From Acetivibrio cellulolyticus CD2 (GTDB lineage: Bacteria; Bacillota; Clostridia; Acetivibrionales; Acetivibrionaceae): a stretch of DNA of 64,000 nucleotides. Under the pieces are notes generated by a model. The model was given only the letters and a program-made list of their open reading frames with translations. It was not told where the DNA came from and did not search any database. Made by a program: the position numbers and the translations under genes. The stretch lies in the NCBI RefSeq assembly GCF_000179595.2, contig NZ_JH556653.1, forward strand, positions 1,237,261 through 1,301,260, in the 5' to 3' direction. This document shows, one piece after another, positions 34,085 through 44,191 of the stretch; position 1 is the stretch's first letter; each line of letters opens with the position of its first letter.

Positions 34085-34221
34085 AATTGTCCCCATTCTC
34101 CTATATACAAGGAATCGTGAAAATTTAGCATAAAAACAAAAAACTGTTTCATCTCTATAAATATGATTGTACCTAATCAATTTATTCTTTGAAATTATAG
34201 AGGTAGCTCATTAGTTTTGCA

Positions 34222-34267
34222 CAAAAAAGTAAGACGGTTGTCTATCGATAACCGTCTTACTTTTTTA
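34222..34267. terminator. Strong terminator downstream of rsgI
   Basis: AAAAAAGTAAGACGGTT and AACCGTCTTACTTTTTT form a 16-17 bp perfect stem with a 10-base loop. Ts follow in both directions. It isolates rsgI from spoIID. Confidence 0.9.
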
Positions 34268-34303
34268 ATGTAATGTAGTTAAAATGCTTGAGTTGCTATA
34301 TAA

Positions 34304-36148
34304 TTATTGGTTAAGCTCCAAATAATCTATATTTGGTCCCCCTTCACTGGATATAGCTGTAACTCGAATGGTATTCACCCCTGCTTTAAGATTAACCATG
34401 ATACTTTTGTCCTTCCATGTTGTCCATGCATTTGTCTTCTCGAAATCCAATGTATTTTTGACAGTATTATCATTTACGTTTATTTCTACAACTCTATTAG
34501 CATTTGTTCCGTTTGCATATCTTAAATTCAACTTATATGTTCCGGATTTTGCTACTTCAATTTTCCATTCAATCCATCCGCCAACTTCATTTTGATAATT
34601 CACATAACCGCTTCCCGCAAAGCCTTTATTACTACTCTCAATAAAAGCTTTAGAAAGGCTTGCCTGCTCAGCCTGATATACTTTTACGTTATGATAAAGT
34701 TGGCTTTCAGGTATGATCTCCTTCGCCTGACTGCTACTGGACCAGTACAACTTAACTTGTCCGGATTTAATATTCTCAAAATATTCTACCTTTATGTCAT
34801 ATTGGGTTCCTTTATTTAACTTCAGTTCGCCTTTACACTCTGAAGGACGCTGCGATTTCCAGTTGTCAATCAACAAAACATTGTTTATCCAAAGGCGTAC
34901 CCCATCGTCAGCATAAGTATAAAATGTGTAATTCTCCGAATATCTAGGTACAATTTTCCCAGTCCAACGAACAGAAAAAGTATCTGCTCCAATTTGAGAA
35001 TCCGGACATCCTTCAGCCCACCTGAAATTAACCTGCGAATCTGTCCTTATAACTTTAAGTTCTGTAAAATCCGAATTGTCATAATACTCTCCCTTTAAGC
35101 CTGGAATCCTAGCTTCTTCTATTTTTACTACATCTGAGGGTGAGTCATTTACATATTTTTGGGGTGTAGCTGTCACACTTTTCGAATAAGGAGTGCTTGT
35201 ATAAAGCATCGTATGGGTTTTGGAGGACGTTACACCAGTAATTGTTACAGGAATAGGGGTATTAGCTATTTGTGGTGTTGGTGTATCTATTATGTTTGCC
35301 GTCTCACTAACTTGCACCGCTACAGGTGTTGATGTTGCCATGGAAGGAACTGGTGTATTTCCTTTGCCAGTTAGCATATCAATTTTCTTTAGTAATGTAT
35401 AAAGCTCCGCCTCCTTCAGTTCTTCCATACTAATCTCTTTGCTCATCTCTTTAGCTTTTGCGTAAATAAAATACTTCCCCATTGAAATATTGTTTGCTTT
35501 GGACTTATTACGGTAATCTAAAGGAACATTGACCACCTTTGATTTTATATCATCCCCATATTTTTCATTTAAATCTTTTTTTATATTTTGCAGTAAATCA
35601 GCGAGTTGTTTTTTGTCTTCTCCACTATTGGCATGGTTTTCTCCCAAGGCAGCGGCAATAAATACATATCCACTTTCACTGCCAAAATCTAAATACCCAT
35701 TCTCCTTTGATTTTTCAATAATTATATTTAGTGCCTGATCTATTTTTAAATTTTCCAGCTTTAATTGACTAATAAGATTTTCAGCATCTTTATTTAGCGT
35801 ATGAACATCTCTAACTACCTCTTTTTCATCAATCATCAATTCAATGCTAGGATTAATATCAATATCTATATAGGCATAAGTTAATCCCATATTAAAAGAT
35901 CTTCCATGCAAAAACATAAGCGTAAACACAATTGCAAATACTGCTGCAAAACCAGCAGCTGCATAATAGAAACTTTTAAAGTTTTTCATTTTTTCTTTAA
36001 GCAAATCTTCTTTTTTTATCAGAATCTTTTGCCCCAAAAACATGTCTTCTTTCTTTCTAATCCTTATAAATATAGAATCATCGGTCATTGCAATAGCTTC
36101 ATCAGTATCAATCTTTATAACAACACCGATATTGTCTAAATCATTCAT
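34304..36148 (-). CDS. rsgI: RsgI-type anti-sigma-I factor with PA14 and CBM6/35-like ectodomain
   Basis: The 614-residue protein has a cytoplasmic RsgI-N domain (about 3-52, IGVVIKIDTDEAIAMTDDS) that should bind SigI, one membrane helix (about 61-80), and an RsgI periplasmic region (about 88-260) with the conserved DINPSIELMID, where N99-P100 corresponds to the autoproteolytic Asn-Pro site described for RsgI proteins. A long Thr/Pro linker (264-340) follows. The sensor part is a PA14 domain (about 350-485, YADDGVRLWINN) and a carbohydrate-binding module of the CBM6/CBM35 type (about 490-613, WIEWKIEVAKSGTYKLNLRYANG and GGPNIDYLEL). It probably senses an extracellular polysaccharide. It overlaps the sigI stop by 8 bases and has AAAGGAGG before the ATG. 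Confidence 0.92.
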   Translation of the reverse strand: MNDLDNIGVVIKIDTDEAIAMTDDSIFIRIRKKEDMFLGQKILIKKEDLLKEKMKNFKSFYYAAAGFAAVFAIVFTLMFLHGRSFNMGLTYAYIDIDINPSIELMIDEKEVVRDVHTLNKDAENLISQLKLENLKIDQALNIIIEKSKENGYLDFGSESGYVFIAAALGENHANSGEDKKQLADLLQNIKKDLNEKYGDDIKSKVVNVPLDYRNKSKANNISMGKYFIYAKAKEMSKEISMEELKEAELYTLLKKIDMLTGKGNTPVPSMATSTPVAVQVSETANIIDTPTPQIANTPIPVTITGVTSSKTHTMLYTSTPYSKSVTATPQKYVNDSPSDVVKIEEARIPGLKGEYYDNSDFTELKVIRTDSQVNFRWAEGCPDSQIGADTFSVRWTGKIVPRYSENYTFYTYADDGVRLWINNVLLIDNWKSQRPSECKGELKLNKGTQYDIKVEYFENIKSGQVKLYWSSSSQAKEIIPESQLYHNVKVYQAEQASLSKAFIESSNKGFAGSGYVNYQNEVGGWIEWKIEVAKSGTYKLNLRYANGTNANRVVEINVNDNTVKNTLDFEKTNAWTTWKDKSIMVNLKAGVNTIRVTAISSEGGPNIDYLELNQ

Positions 36149-36893
36149 ATTGCTGCCTCCTTTCAGTATGAGTAACCATCTCTTTCAAATCATCCAGATT
36201 GCTTCTTAAAATTAAACTTACTGCAATTATAAACTTTCTATTCCTCACAATTGTTTTTTGATTGACTTTCACCATTTTTAACAAGTCTGAAAGTGGAATA
36301 CATTTCTTTCTATCCATATTAAAAAACAATTGTTCATCTTCAGCAATGATTCTTGCAATTTTGATGCATTGCCTTCTTGAATCAGCATGTTTTGGAGAAC
36401 TTATAATTAAATCCTGCATAGAAATACCATACTCATTCAAACTACTTTCAAAACTTAATAGTTCCTCCTTAAGCTCAATTTTCTCAAACTGGTTATAAGA
36501 ATTTGATGTTGAAAGTTGGTAACTCAAATTACAATTATCTTCAATGGAGGAAAGAGGCAAGACATCACTGTGACGTTTATCCTTTCTTTTCTTGTCTATA
36601 ATTCTGTGCTTTATAACCATATTGGAATATTTAAAAAAATCACCATTTCTTTTTTCATCATACTTATCTATTGCTTCATTAAAAGCAGTCAAGCCAATAC
36701 TATACTCTTCACTATTTTTGTTATCTACGTATGTACCAACAATATTAGAAACCACTCTGGTTATATGCGGAATATTATCTCTAATTAGTTCTTCCTTAAG
36801 GTTTTTGTCCCCTGCTTGAATTTTCTTAACTATTTCTGCAATAGAATTTTTAGTATCTAAATCTATTTTATTACGGACGCCAAACTTCAGCAA
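36141..36893 (-). CDS. sigI: Alternative sigma factor SigI
   Basis: The 250-residue protein is a SigI-type sigma-70 factor: region 2 at about residues 20-105 (EELIRDNIPHITRVVSNIVG, SEEYSIGLTAFNEAIDKYDE, FFKYSNMVIKHRIIDKKRK) and a SigI-specific C-terminal DNA-binding domain (about 170-245, SRRQCIKIARIIAEDEQLF, IPLSDLLKMVKVNQKTIVRNRKFIIAVSLIL). In clostridia such factors drive cellulosome genes when released by RsgI. The start is taken as TTG at 36893, after AAAGGGG; the GTG at 36929 overlaps a candidate promoter. It is translationally coupled to rsgI (8-base overlap). Confidence 0.93.
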   Translation of the reverse strand: MLKFGVRNKIDLDTKNSIAEIVKKIQAGDKNLKEELIRDNIPHITRVVSNIVGTYVDNKNSEEYSIGLTAFNEAIDKYDEKRNGDFFKYSNMVIKHRIIDKKRKDKRHSDVLPLSSIEDNCNLSYQLSTSNSYNQFEKIELKEELLSFESSLNEYGISMQDLIISSPKHADSRRQCIKIARIIAEDEQLFFNMDRKKCIPLSDLLKMVKVNQKTIVRNRKFIIAVSLILRSNLDDLKEMVTHTERRQQYE

Positions 36894-36916
36894 ATATATC
36901 ACACCCCTTTCTTTAA

Positions 36917-36942
36917 TGCGTAAACACAAACTTTTTTTAGGG
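36917..36942 (-). promoter_or_regulatory. Candidate SigI-type autoregulatory promoter of sigI-rsgI
   Basis: On the minus strand CCCTAAAAAAAG (36942-36931) and CGCA (36920-36917), 15 bases after CCCTAAA, resemble the A-tract -35 and CG-containing -10 elements reported for sigma-I promoters. The -10 differs from the CGWA form, so this is only suggestive. It implies a leader of about 18 bases to the TTG start. Confidence 0.35.
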
Positions 36943-36999
36943 ATACAAATAACAAAAAGATATACTCTAAAATAAATATGTTGATTTAAATTAAGATAC

Positions 37000-37051
37000 T
37001 AAAAATAAAGAAGGCAACTCGAACTAATTAAAAACCAGTTGAGACACCTTC
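37000..37051 (-). terminator. Probable terminator of murA
   Basis: On the minus strand GAAGG...CTCAACT pairs with AGTTCGAG...CCTTC, an imperfect stem with an internal loop, followed by TTTATTTTTAG. It ends the ywmB-murA unit before sigI. Confidence 0.45.
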
Positions 37052-37114
37052 GTTATAAAATATATTTTCTACTTTATTTTTAAATTTCTTAATACAAACT
37101 ATCTTCTCAGTATG

Positions 37115-38380
37115 CTAATCTTCTGAAACCCTTTCAATATTAGCGCCAAGACCTTTAAGTTTTTCATGTATATTAACATATCCTCTTTCAATATGCTCAA
37201 TATCCGTAATTTCCGTAATGCCATCCGCAGTGAGACCTGCTAAAATCAACGCTGCTCCTGCCCTCAGATCTGTAGCTCTAACTCTGGCACCAGTCAATTT
37301 AGGCTTACCTTCAATAATAGCACTTCTTCCTTCAATCTTAACATTTGCTCCCATCCGTTTTAATTCAGCCAAATGCATAAACCTATTCTCAAATATAGTC
37401 TCAATCACCATACTTGTCCCTTCAGCTCTTGTCATTAGCGATGTCATTTGTGCCTGCATATCTGTAGGGAAACCCGGATACGGGTGAGTTTTAATATCAA
37501 TAGGTTTTATATTGCCATCAGATATTATATGCAAACTTGAAAGCTCCTCAGCAACTTCAACCCCAGCTTCTCTAAGCTTTGCAGTAATAGGTTTTAAATG
37601 ATCAGGAACAATATTTTCAATTTTTACATCACCACCGGTGATAGCCGCTGCGACCATAAATGTACCAGCTTCAATCCTATCGGGAATAACTGCATGAGTT
37701 GCCCCTGTTAAGGAAGTGACTCCATTTATTTTAATTGTATCTGTACCAGCACCTTTTATATCAGCACCCATTGTTGTCAGATAAGTTGCCAAATCAACTA
37801 TTTCCGGTTCAATTGCTGCATTTTCAATTATTGTCTGCCCCTCAGCAAGTGCAGCTGCCATCATTATATTTTCAGTAGCTCCGACACTAGGGAAATCAAG
37901 ATAAATTTTGCTGCCTTTGAGTCGGCCATCAACTTTTGCCTCTATATACCCGTGCCCCTGGGTAATCTCTGCTCCCATAGCTGCAAATCCTTTAAGGTGA
38001 AGATCAACAGGTCTTGAACCTATGGCGCATCCACCTGGAAGAGAAATCTTTGCAACTCCCATCCTTGCAAGAAGCGGTCCCATAACTAAAACTGATGCCC
38101 TCATTTTATTTACAAGTTCATACGGAGCTGTAGTGTTATTGATTATGTTGGAATCAATCCGCATTCTCGTTTTATTGTCTGAAAACTCAACATTTGCACC
38201 AAATGACTTAAGTAAATCACACATTACCTTTACATCTGACAAGTAAGGAATTTCTTCGATAATACTCTCTCTGTCACCTAATAGAGATGCAGCTATAATA
38301 GGTAAAACAGAATTTTTTGCACCACTAATTCTTACAGTTCCTTTTAATGGATTTCCCTCAGAAACAATCAATTTGGGCAC
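37115..38380 (-). CDS. murA: UDP-N-acetylglucosamine 1-carboxyvinyltransferase
   Basis: The 421-residue enzyme commits UDP-GlcNAc to peptidoglycan by adding enolpyruvate from PEP. It has [28 protein letters not shown], the active-site loop [19 protein letters not shown] with the fosfomycin-target Cys, and [17 protein letters not shown]. Length is normal. The start is the GTG at 38380, seven bases after AAAGGAAG; the ATG six codons earlier would contain that site. It is 57 bases after ywmB, as in B. subtilis ywmB-murAA. Confidence 0.96.
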   Translation of the reverse strand: MPKLIVSEGNPLKGTVRISGAKNSVLPIIAASLLGDRESIIEEIPYLSDVKVMCDLLKSFGANVEFSDNKTRMRIDSNIINNTTAPYELVNKMRASVLVMGPLLARMGVAKISLPGGCAIGSRPVDLHLKGFAAMGAEITQGHGYIEAKVDGRLKGSKIYLDFPSVGATENIMMAAALAEGQTIIENAAIEPEIVDLATYLTTMGADIKGAGTDTIKINGVTSLTGATHAVIPDRIEAGTFMVAAAITGGDVKIENIVPDHLKPITAKLREAGVEVAEELSSLHIISDGNIKPIDIKTHPYPGFPTDMQAQMTSLMTRAEGTSMVIETIFENRFMHLAELKRMGANVKIEGRSAIIEGKPKLTGARVRATDLRAGAALILAGLTADGITEITDIEHIERGYVNIHEKLKGLGANIERVSED

Positions 38381-38437
38381 GTTAATTCTTCCTTTCATAA
38401 TAAATTTATCTTTTGTATGCGCTTCCTTGCGTTTAAG

Positions 38438-39205
38438 TTAGTATTCAATTGTAATTACAGGTGTCGCGAGCCATATGTATGTTTTGTCCTCAAAAGCATT
38501 ATATCTTAAAGCTAGATTCATATTGATCTTCCTTCCCTCTATCTCAATATTATTATCAATTAGAGGGGAATAAGCCGATACGCTAATCAAATTTTTTTCA
38601 GACATTCCATTTACTTTTTTTGCTTTTGCACCATCAAGTATAAGTCTGCTTATCCTGTTCATTTCTCCATAGTCTAGCTTACCATCAAAGTAACCTATAA
38701 TACAAGTGTTAACCTTTGGATTTAGGCCAAAACTTTTAAATTTTTCTTTAAGCAAGTTAGCAGTACCATTTATATCCAGCTGTGTCAACTCATTAATTAA
38801 ATCAATAGAAATAAAACTCTTATCCGTACCACTTTTATTTTTATTTAGCTGTGTAGTGATACAAACTGTTTTGCCATCAGACGTTACGCCTTTAATTTCA
38901 GTTTTACAAATTAAATCACTGTTTACAGTATTTTTGGAAAAATCACTATTCTTCAACATTCCAACGCTATCTGATAGTTTATCCGCAAGTTCCAATAAGC
39001 TTTTTTGGTCTTCTGATTGTTTATCGATTTTACACCATACATAAACTTCATTATTTACAAATTTAGCACCTGTGCTTGAAAAAGCATTTTGAAGTGCCGG
39101 AGTCTTCTTTTCTTCATTTCTGTAATTTAGCCCTGCAAAAGATATTGTAAATAGTATTGTGAAAAATATCAACCAAAAGAAGCATTTTCTCAAATTTACA
39201 TTCAT
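38438..39205 (-). CDS. ywmB: YwmB-like protein (TATA-box-binding-like fold)
   Basis: The 255-residue exported protein has an N-terminal signal/anchor (FFWLIFFTILFTISFAGL) and matches the YwmB family in length and in location directly upstream of murA. Features: ALQNAFSSTGAKFVNNEVYVWCKI and a C-terminal NLISVSAYSPLIDNNIEIEGRKINMNLALRYNAFEDKTYIWLATPVITIEY. The biochemical role is unknown, although the fold is reported for the B. subtilis homologue. The ATG at 39205 has GGGGGG six bases before it. Confidence 0.82.
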   Translation of the reverse strand: MNVNLRKCFFWLIFFTILFTISFAGLNYRNEEKKTPALQNAFSSTGAKFVNNEVYVWCKIDKQSEDQKSLLELADKLSDSVGMLKNSDFSKNTVNSDLICKTEIKGVTSDGKTVCITTQLNKNKSGTDKSFISIDLINELTQLDINGTANLLKEKFKSFGLNPKVNTCIIGYFDGKLDYGEMNRISRLILDGAKAKKVNGMSEKNLISVSAYSPLIDNNIEIEGRKINMNLALRYNAFEDKTYIWLATPVITIEY

Positions 39206-39395
39206 ATATATCCCCCCGACGAACATTTAACTTATTAAAATTATTGCCCTATCGATTATGGGATATACATGCAATATTTTTAAGGTGTAGGACTTTTCTG
39301 AATATCTAGAATAAGCATGAATATGATGTATTATTAAGAATTCTTATTAAAAAACACCGCCTCCCTTTCTTTAAATTTCAGCCATTTTTTAGCAA

Positions 39396-40250
39396 TTAAT
39401 ACGTTGAAATAGCCCTGCTTATCATCATAGCGCAGTTCGCTCTATTAATATATTTTTCTTCATTGAAAGCCTTGTAAATGCTATCCTTAGAATTTAGTAT
39501 TCCAACATCAAACATTTTTTTTATAGAATTACTATACCATTTACCCTGTTGAATTTTAGAATATATTCCATTGTTTGTAGTTTTAAAAGTAAAAGACCTC
39601 GATATAATAGAACTAACTTCAGCTAATGTTATCGATTTATCCGGTCTTACTGTTTTATCCTCATAGCCTGAAATCAAACCATTTTTTGATGCTAGAAGAA
39701 TATACTCCTTTGCCCAGTGTTTATCAATATCAGTAAATCCTTTAACGTTTTCACCTTTACCCTCAAGACCTAACGCTTTAACCATTATGACCATAAATTC
39801 CGCCCTACTTATGAAGCTATCAGGAGCAAATTTACCGTCAGGCCTACCATTTATAATTCCGGCATCATGCAGATGTGTAATATATTCTTCAGCTTCTATC
39901 CCTTTAATATCACTAAAAGGAGCATAATCCGGGCAGCCTAATTCATGTATATTAACTCTAATTGGAGATATCACACTATTTAAATCGTAATCTACATAAG
40001 CTGTAGTTGGATAACCTTCTTTTAGTTCATATCCGATATGCAAAGTCTTACTATTGGTAAAATAATGGTATGTGATGGCAAACCCCATTTTCTCTTCCGG
40101 ATCGCTCCATTTTAACATAACCCTTTCCTTATTACTCCCTAACTGATCTATTTCATAATTCAAACCATGCGAAAATGAAAAATTTGCATTTAATAAAACC
40201 ACACTGCTAATTAATATTATGTATACCAATGCCTTATTTATATTCACCAT
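39396..40250 (-). CDS. SLH-domain surface protein (third gene of surface operon)
   Basis: The 284-residue protein has a signal peptide (about 1-27, LVYIILISSVVLLNANFSFS), a unique beta-type domain (about 30-105, NKERVMLKWSDPEEKMGFAITYHYF, SKTLHIGYELKEGYPTTAYVDYDL), and three SLH repeats (about 110-284): AEEYITHLHDAGIINGRPDGKFAPDSFISRAEFMVIMVKAL; GFTDIDKHWAKEYILLASKNGLISGYEDKTVRPDKSITLAEVSSII; and a more divergent third. SLH repeats bind pyruvylated secondary wall polymer. The ATG at 40250 has GAGG seven bases upstream. 58 bases separate it from the preceding giant gene, so it is in the same operon. Confidence 0.88.
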   Translation of the reverse strand: MVNINKALVYIILISSVVLLNANFSFSHGLNYEIDQLGSNKERVMLKWSDPEEKMGFAITYHYFTNSKTLHIGYELKEGYPTTAYVDYDLNSVISPIRVNIHELGCPDYAPFSDIKGIEAEEYITHLHDAGIINGRPDGKFAPDSFISRAEFMVIMVKALGLEGKGENVKGFTDIDKHWAKEYILLASKNGLISGYEDKTVRPDKSITLAEVSSIISRSFTFKTTNNGIYSKIQQGKWYSNSIKKMFDVGILNSKDSIYKAFNEEKYINRANCAMMISRAISTY

Positions 40251-40308
40251 TACATACCTCAAATCCTTCTTAATATGGGCTAATTTTTGATTTTTGAAGG
40301 TGTTTATT

Positions 40309-43300
40309 TTAACCAACTTCACCAATGTATACCATAAGTTTTTCTATAAGGTACATAATTTCTCCTCTGCGTACAACTGTATCGGACAAAACATTTTGTC
40401 CATCCCTCATAATGGTAAATCCGTTTTGATTAATAAAATTGGATTTCTTCTCGTTGCTTAAAGTTGTACCTGATTTTAGCTCAAACAATTTTACAATCAT
40501 GGAATATGCCTTAGTCACTGTACAATTCTTGCCTGACGAATAAATGTCATTATAGCTTATTAAGCCTGCTTTATATGCCTCATTCATATAGTCACTTCCA
40601 TATTGGTAATCTAAAGCATCAAACATTAGTTTGACACAATCCCCCAAAGTAGCATTTAAATCCGGATCAAACATTCTTCCAGTGATACTTTTTATTTCGT
40701 GAACAGAAGCTACATTATTGATAACTGTCTCATACTTATGATAATATATATCGTCAAAATAGTCATTACCAAATTCCGCCACTATAGTGTCGCCGGTATT
40801 TAAAGTCTCAAAAGTGAGCCTTCCCTCACCGGTATCTCTATTGTATGATGCCCAAGTACTAACCCTTTTCCAAAGAGACATGCCGGAATCATACACAAAC
40901 CCGGAGGTTTTCCCTTCACTATACCAGTCTTCATCATTATACGCCAATACAAACTGTAACGGCTTTAAAACCTCATCAATTGGGATATTATTGGCACCTT
41001 CATAAGCACTTAGTATAAATCTGCCTGTATCTTCCTTGACAGTCATATTCTTTATACCATCTCCACTTACTTGAGAAGGTGAAATAGCTATTTCATAATC
41101 CACTCCCGATGTCTTATTAACCAGTGGATTATTTAAATCGGTAGTAAGAATACCAGGGCGCATAATTAACGATATTTTATCAGTTTTAATTATTAAGTTC
41201 TCACCAATCGAAGTTAACGCTTTAAAAACCTTATCGGATATTAAAACCCTGACCGTACTGCAAGGTGAAGGCGGAGTTGTCAAATCAATCCTGTAATCAA
41301 GCTTATTATCTGTTAACACATACTCTGCAAAACGGTCTGCATTAACACCTGTTATTTTTATATTCCATGTATCCTTTTCTATTTCTGAATCCTTTTCTAC
41401 AAATTCACCTGTTATAACATCTTCAATATCCTGATCCGAATCGTAGTCATCGCTGCTTCTCTTTGTTCTTACCGTTATACTTTGTGTAGCTTCAGACCTT
41501 AATTCCTTAAGTGGATCATACGCATATAGCCTTGCATAATACCGGTGATTGGACAACAATTCTTCAACTGTGAACTCAGAACCTATGCCAACTTCATATT
41601 CTGCCGAATCCGTGTAATCAACATCGCTCGCAATTTCAAGTATATATTCAAGGTCATCAACTATCATCCATTCGAAGGTTATACTGTTTTTTGTTATTGC
41701 ATCATCAGCATTTTTTATTCCAAATCCTTTAGGAGTATCAGGTGGAATATTTGGCAATGTCCTTACAGTATATGAATCGCTCCACTCGGACGTACTACTC
41801 ACTCCTGCTTCATTTATCGATTCAGCCTGAACCCAAAAATAATATAATGTGTCAGGATTCAGGTCACTTACACGATAATAAATAGATTCTTTCAAATCTT
41901 CAGAAGTAACAGTTATTTGGTCTAATGCAGTATCAGGATTATCCTCAAGTCCATATTTCAGATAATAGTTGTACCCAGATACTAAATCCCATCCCACATC
42001 AATATAGTTGTCACTTGCGAGGTTATAATTAAAAGATGGCACAACAGGTTTTTCCTCAGGTGGTACAATAACCGGAGTTGTAGTTATAATAATAGGATCC
42101 GATGGTTCAGAAGCAAGGTTGGCACTCAACCGAACAGCTCTGACCCATATAACATATATGGTATTAGACTCAAGGTCTGTCAATTGTATATCTATATTGT
42201 GTTTCTTTCCATCTGGATTAAAATTCGGGTTTTCGGTTGGATCATTTGCTGTTATAGGGTAGTTTGTTATCTTATTGGGCTGTATTTTTTTCAATTCCTC
42301 ATAGGACATTCCCTCATAATATTTAATACAACCCACATCCAAAGTAATGCCTGAGTCATAAGCTACTTTTCTATAGTAAACATCATCCACTACCGTAGTA
42401 TCAGGATCAAAAGGAGGAACATCACTTTCTCTAAGCTTCTCACTCCTTAAATATTGCCATTTGTTAGCTTCAAAGTCATATTTCTCATACCATAGATTCT
42501 TAAGCTGTATAGTAACTGTATCTTCCGTAATCAAAACCCCTTTGTCCGCAGACTCCTTAAGTTTCAGAGGAGGCCTTTCCGGTACAACCGGCTGGTCTAT
42601 AGGGCCGTCAGTAGGTGTTATAATTACCTTTAAAGCTGCGTCTGAATTGTATGTGACATTCTGTAAAATATCATCCACATACTCAATAAACATTTTTTTA
42701 GCTACTATTTTAAAATAATAGGTTGAGTTTGGCGTAAGGCCCTTTACTTTATATTTATACCCTATTAGCGTATTGCCGTTTATGATATAGTTTTCACTGC
42801 CAACTTTGAAGTCAGACTCTATTTTTTCATCTTCTGGAGGATTGTCCAGCATATCAGGGTCTGTTACAAGCCATATATCATAAGATATGTCACTATCAAT
42901 ATTGCCATCACCGTTTAAGGGAACTCTCCATAATACAGTAGCACTATTTGAGGAAAGTTCTTTATCATAGCTTATTATGGTATCCCCTGCCACCTTTTCA
43001 AACAAATTTACTATTTCAGGAGCTGTAGGTCTTGATGCCGCTTCCTGCTCTCCAACAACAATACGGTCTGATTCAATTCTTATTCCGTCATATACACCCT
43101 CACCATCTTTTGTCACTATTGCCCTAATTACAAAGTAATACTGATCCCCTCCAGGTGGAAGAGTTACGAAAAAGTTTGTACCATCTACAGCAGCCATATA
43201 TTGAGCCAAATCGTTTGATCCAATAACTCCCCTATAGATATGGTAAGCAACTTTTATACTACTGTCACTAAGTCCTGTAACAACGGGACTCCATTCTAGT

Positions 43301-44139
43301 TTCCATATTATCCCACTTTCAGTTGTTGATACTTTAGAAGTTTTAACAAGTATATAACTGCAGGCTGTTACTGTTTCACTATACTGTGTCCTCTTTATTT
43401 CATCATCACCTAAATCCGGTTCAATTCTTATGTAATAGACTCTGCCAGCATCTCTGACAGTATGAATATATTCAAGCTTTCCGCTTGTTTCGTTTACAGT
43501 AACAGCTTTACCATCTCCTATCTGTGGATCTCCGATATAAATCGGCTGAGTATTTGTAAACGAACCATTTTCCGAAATATAAAGCTTGTAATCTATCCTG
43601 CCGCTCGTATCCCATACGTCATCCCACTCAATTTTAATTTGATTCGTTCCATAAGAGTAGGCATTTATGCCCATATCTGTTAACACCTTTACTTTGTTTG
43701 ATGATACAGACTCAGGGCTTGAATATACAGTACTTTCATTGGAATGTGTGTGATAAGCAGTCATATCCAAATAGTATATTGTTCCTGAATTCAATTCCTT
43801 AAGTCTATAAGAGCTAAAACTCCCTGAAATATCGCGTTCCTTTAATATACGCGAAGTTGATGGCTTATAAGACTTTGGCACCTCTTGAAGATATAGATTG
43901 AGATACTTGCCAACTATTTGAGTATCTGTATATTCTACATTCCACTTTAAATCAATATAATATTTATCAAACTCGTTGTAACCAATAGCAGGTTCACCCT
44001 CTAATTCCGACTCAACTCTCAATTGCGTAGGAGGCATCTGAGGCAGATCAGTATAGGCAAAAACACAAATACCTGTCATATTCTGTACAATTAACGATAT
44101 TAATATGGTCAAAACCAATACTCTATAAAACCTTTTCAT
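40309..44139 (-). CDS. Giant fibronectin-III-like surface protein with degenerate SLH C-terminus
   Basis: The 1276-residue secreted protein has a signal peptide (about 1-28, ending CVFA). Most of it is an array of fibronectin type III-like beta-sandwiches, recognisable by repeated strands such as LNSGTIYYLDMTA, LTPNSTYYFKIVA, LESNTIYVIWVRA and LNPDTLYYFWVQA before the next domain. At about residue 930-1060 lies a domain shared with the neighbouring giant protein (VRVLISDKVFKALTSIGENLIIKT, LIMRPG). The last 120 residues are SLH-like but diverged (DPDLNATLGDCVKLMFDALDY, VVRRGEIMYLIEKLM). It is probably wall-attached. Ligand unknown; no catalytic motif seen. The ATG at 44139 follows AGGAGA. Second gene of the operon (52 bases after the first). 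Confidence 0.85.
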   Translation of the reverse strand: MKRFYRVLVLTILISLIVQNMTGICVFAYTDLPQMPPTQLRVESELEGEPAIGYNEFDKYYIDLKWNVEYTDTQIVGKYLNLYLQEVPKSYKPSTSRILKERDISGSFSSYRLKELNSGTIYYLDMTAYHTHSNESTVYSSPESVSSNKVKVLTDMGINAYSYGTNQIKIEWDDVWDTSGRIDYKLYISENGSFTNTQPIYIGDPQIGDGKAVTVNETSGKLEYIHTVRDAGRVYYIRIEPDLGDDEIKRTQYSETVTACSYILVKTSKVSTTESGIIWKLEWSPVVTGLSDSSIKVAYHIYRGVIGSNDLAQYMAAVDGTNFFVTLPPGGDQYYFVIRAIVTKDGEGVYDGIRIESDRIVVGEQEAASRPTAPEIVNLFEKVAGDTIISYDKELSSNSATVLWRVPLNGDGNIDSDISYDIWLVTDPDMLDNPPEDEKIESDFKVGSENYIINGNTLIGYKYKVKGLTPNSTYYFKIVAKKMFIEYVDDILQNVTYNSDAALKVIITPTDGPIDQPVVPERPPLKLKESADKGVLITEDTVTIQLKNLWYEKYDFEANKWQYLRSEKLRESDVPPFDPDTTVVDDVYYRKVAYDSGITLDVGCIKYYEGMSYEELKKIQPNKITNYPITANDPTENPNFNPDGKKHNIDIQLTDLESNTIYVIWVRAVRLSANLASEPSDPIIITTTPVIVPPEEKPVVPSFNYNLASDNYIDVGWDLVSGYNYYLKYGLEDNPDTALDQITVTSEDLKESIYYRVSDLNPDTLYYFWVQAESINEAGVSSTSEWSDSYTVRTLPNIPPDTPKGFGIKNADDAITKNSITFEWMIVDDLEYILEIASDVDYTDSAEYEVGIGSEFTVEELLSNHRYYARLYAYDPLKELRSEATQSITVRTKRSSDDYDSDQDIEDVITGEFVEKDSEIEKDTWNIKITGVNADRFAEYVLTDNKLDYRIDLTTPPSPCSTVRVLISDKVFKALTSIGENLIIKTDKISLIMRPGILTTDLNNPLVNKTSGVDYEIAISPSQVSGDGIKNMTVKEDTGRFILSAYEGANNIPIDEVLKPLQFVLAYNDEDWYSEGKTSGFVYDSGMSLWKRVSTWASYNRDTGEGRLTFETLNTGDTIVAEFGNDYFDDIYYHKYETVINNVASVHEIKSITGRMFDPDLNATLGDCVKLMFDALDYQYGSDYMNEAYKAGLISYNDIYSSGKNCTVTKAYSMIVKLFELKSGTTLSNEKKSNFINQNGFTIMRDGQNVLSDTVVRRGEIMYLIEKLMVYIGEVG

Positions 44140-44191
44140 AGTAATTTCTCCTATATAAGTTTCCACAGAATAAATAAAAATTTAACTTTTT

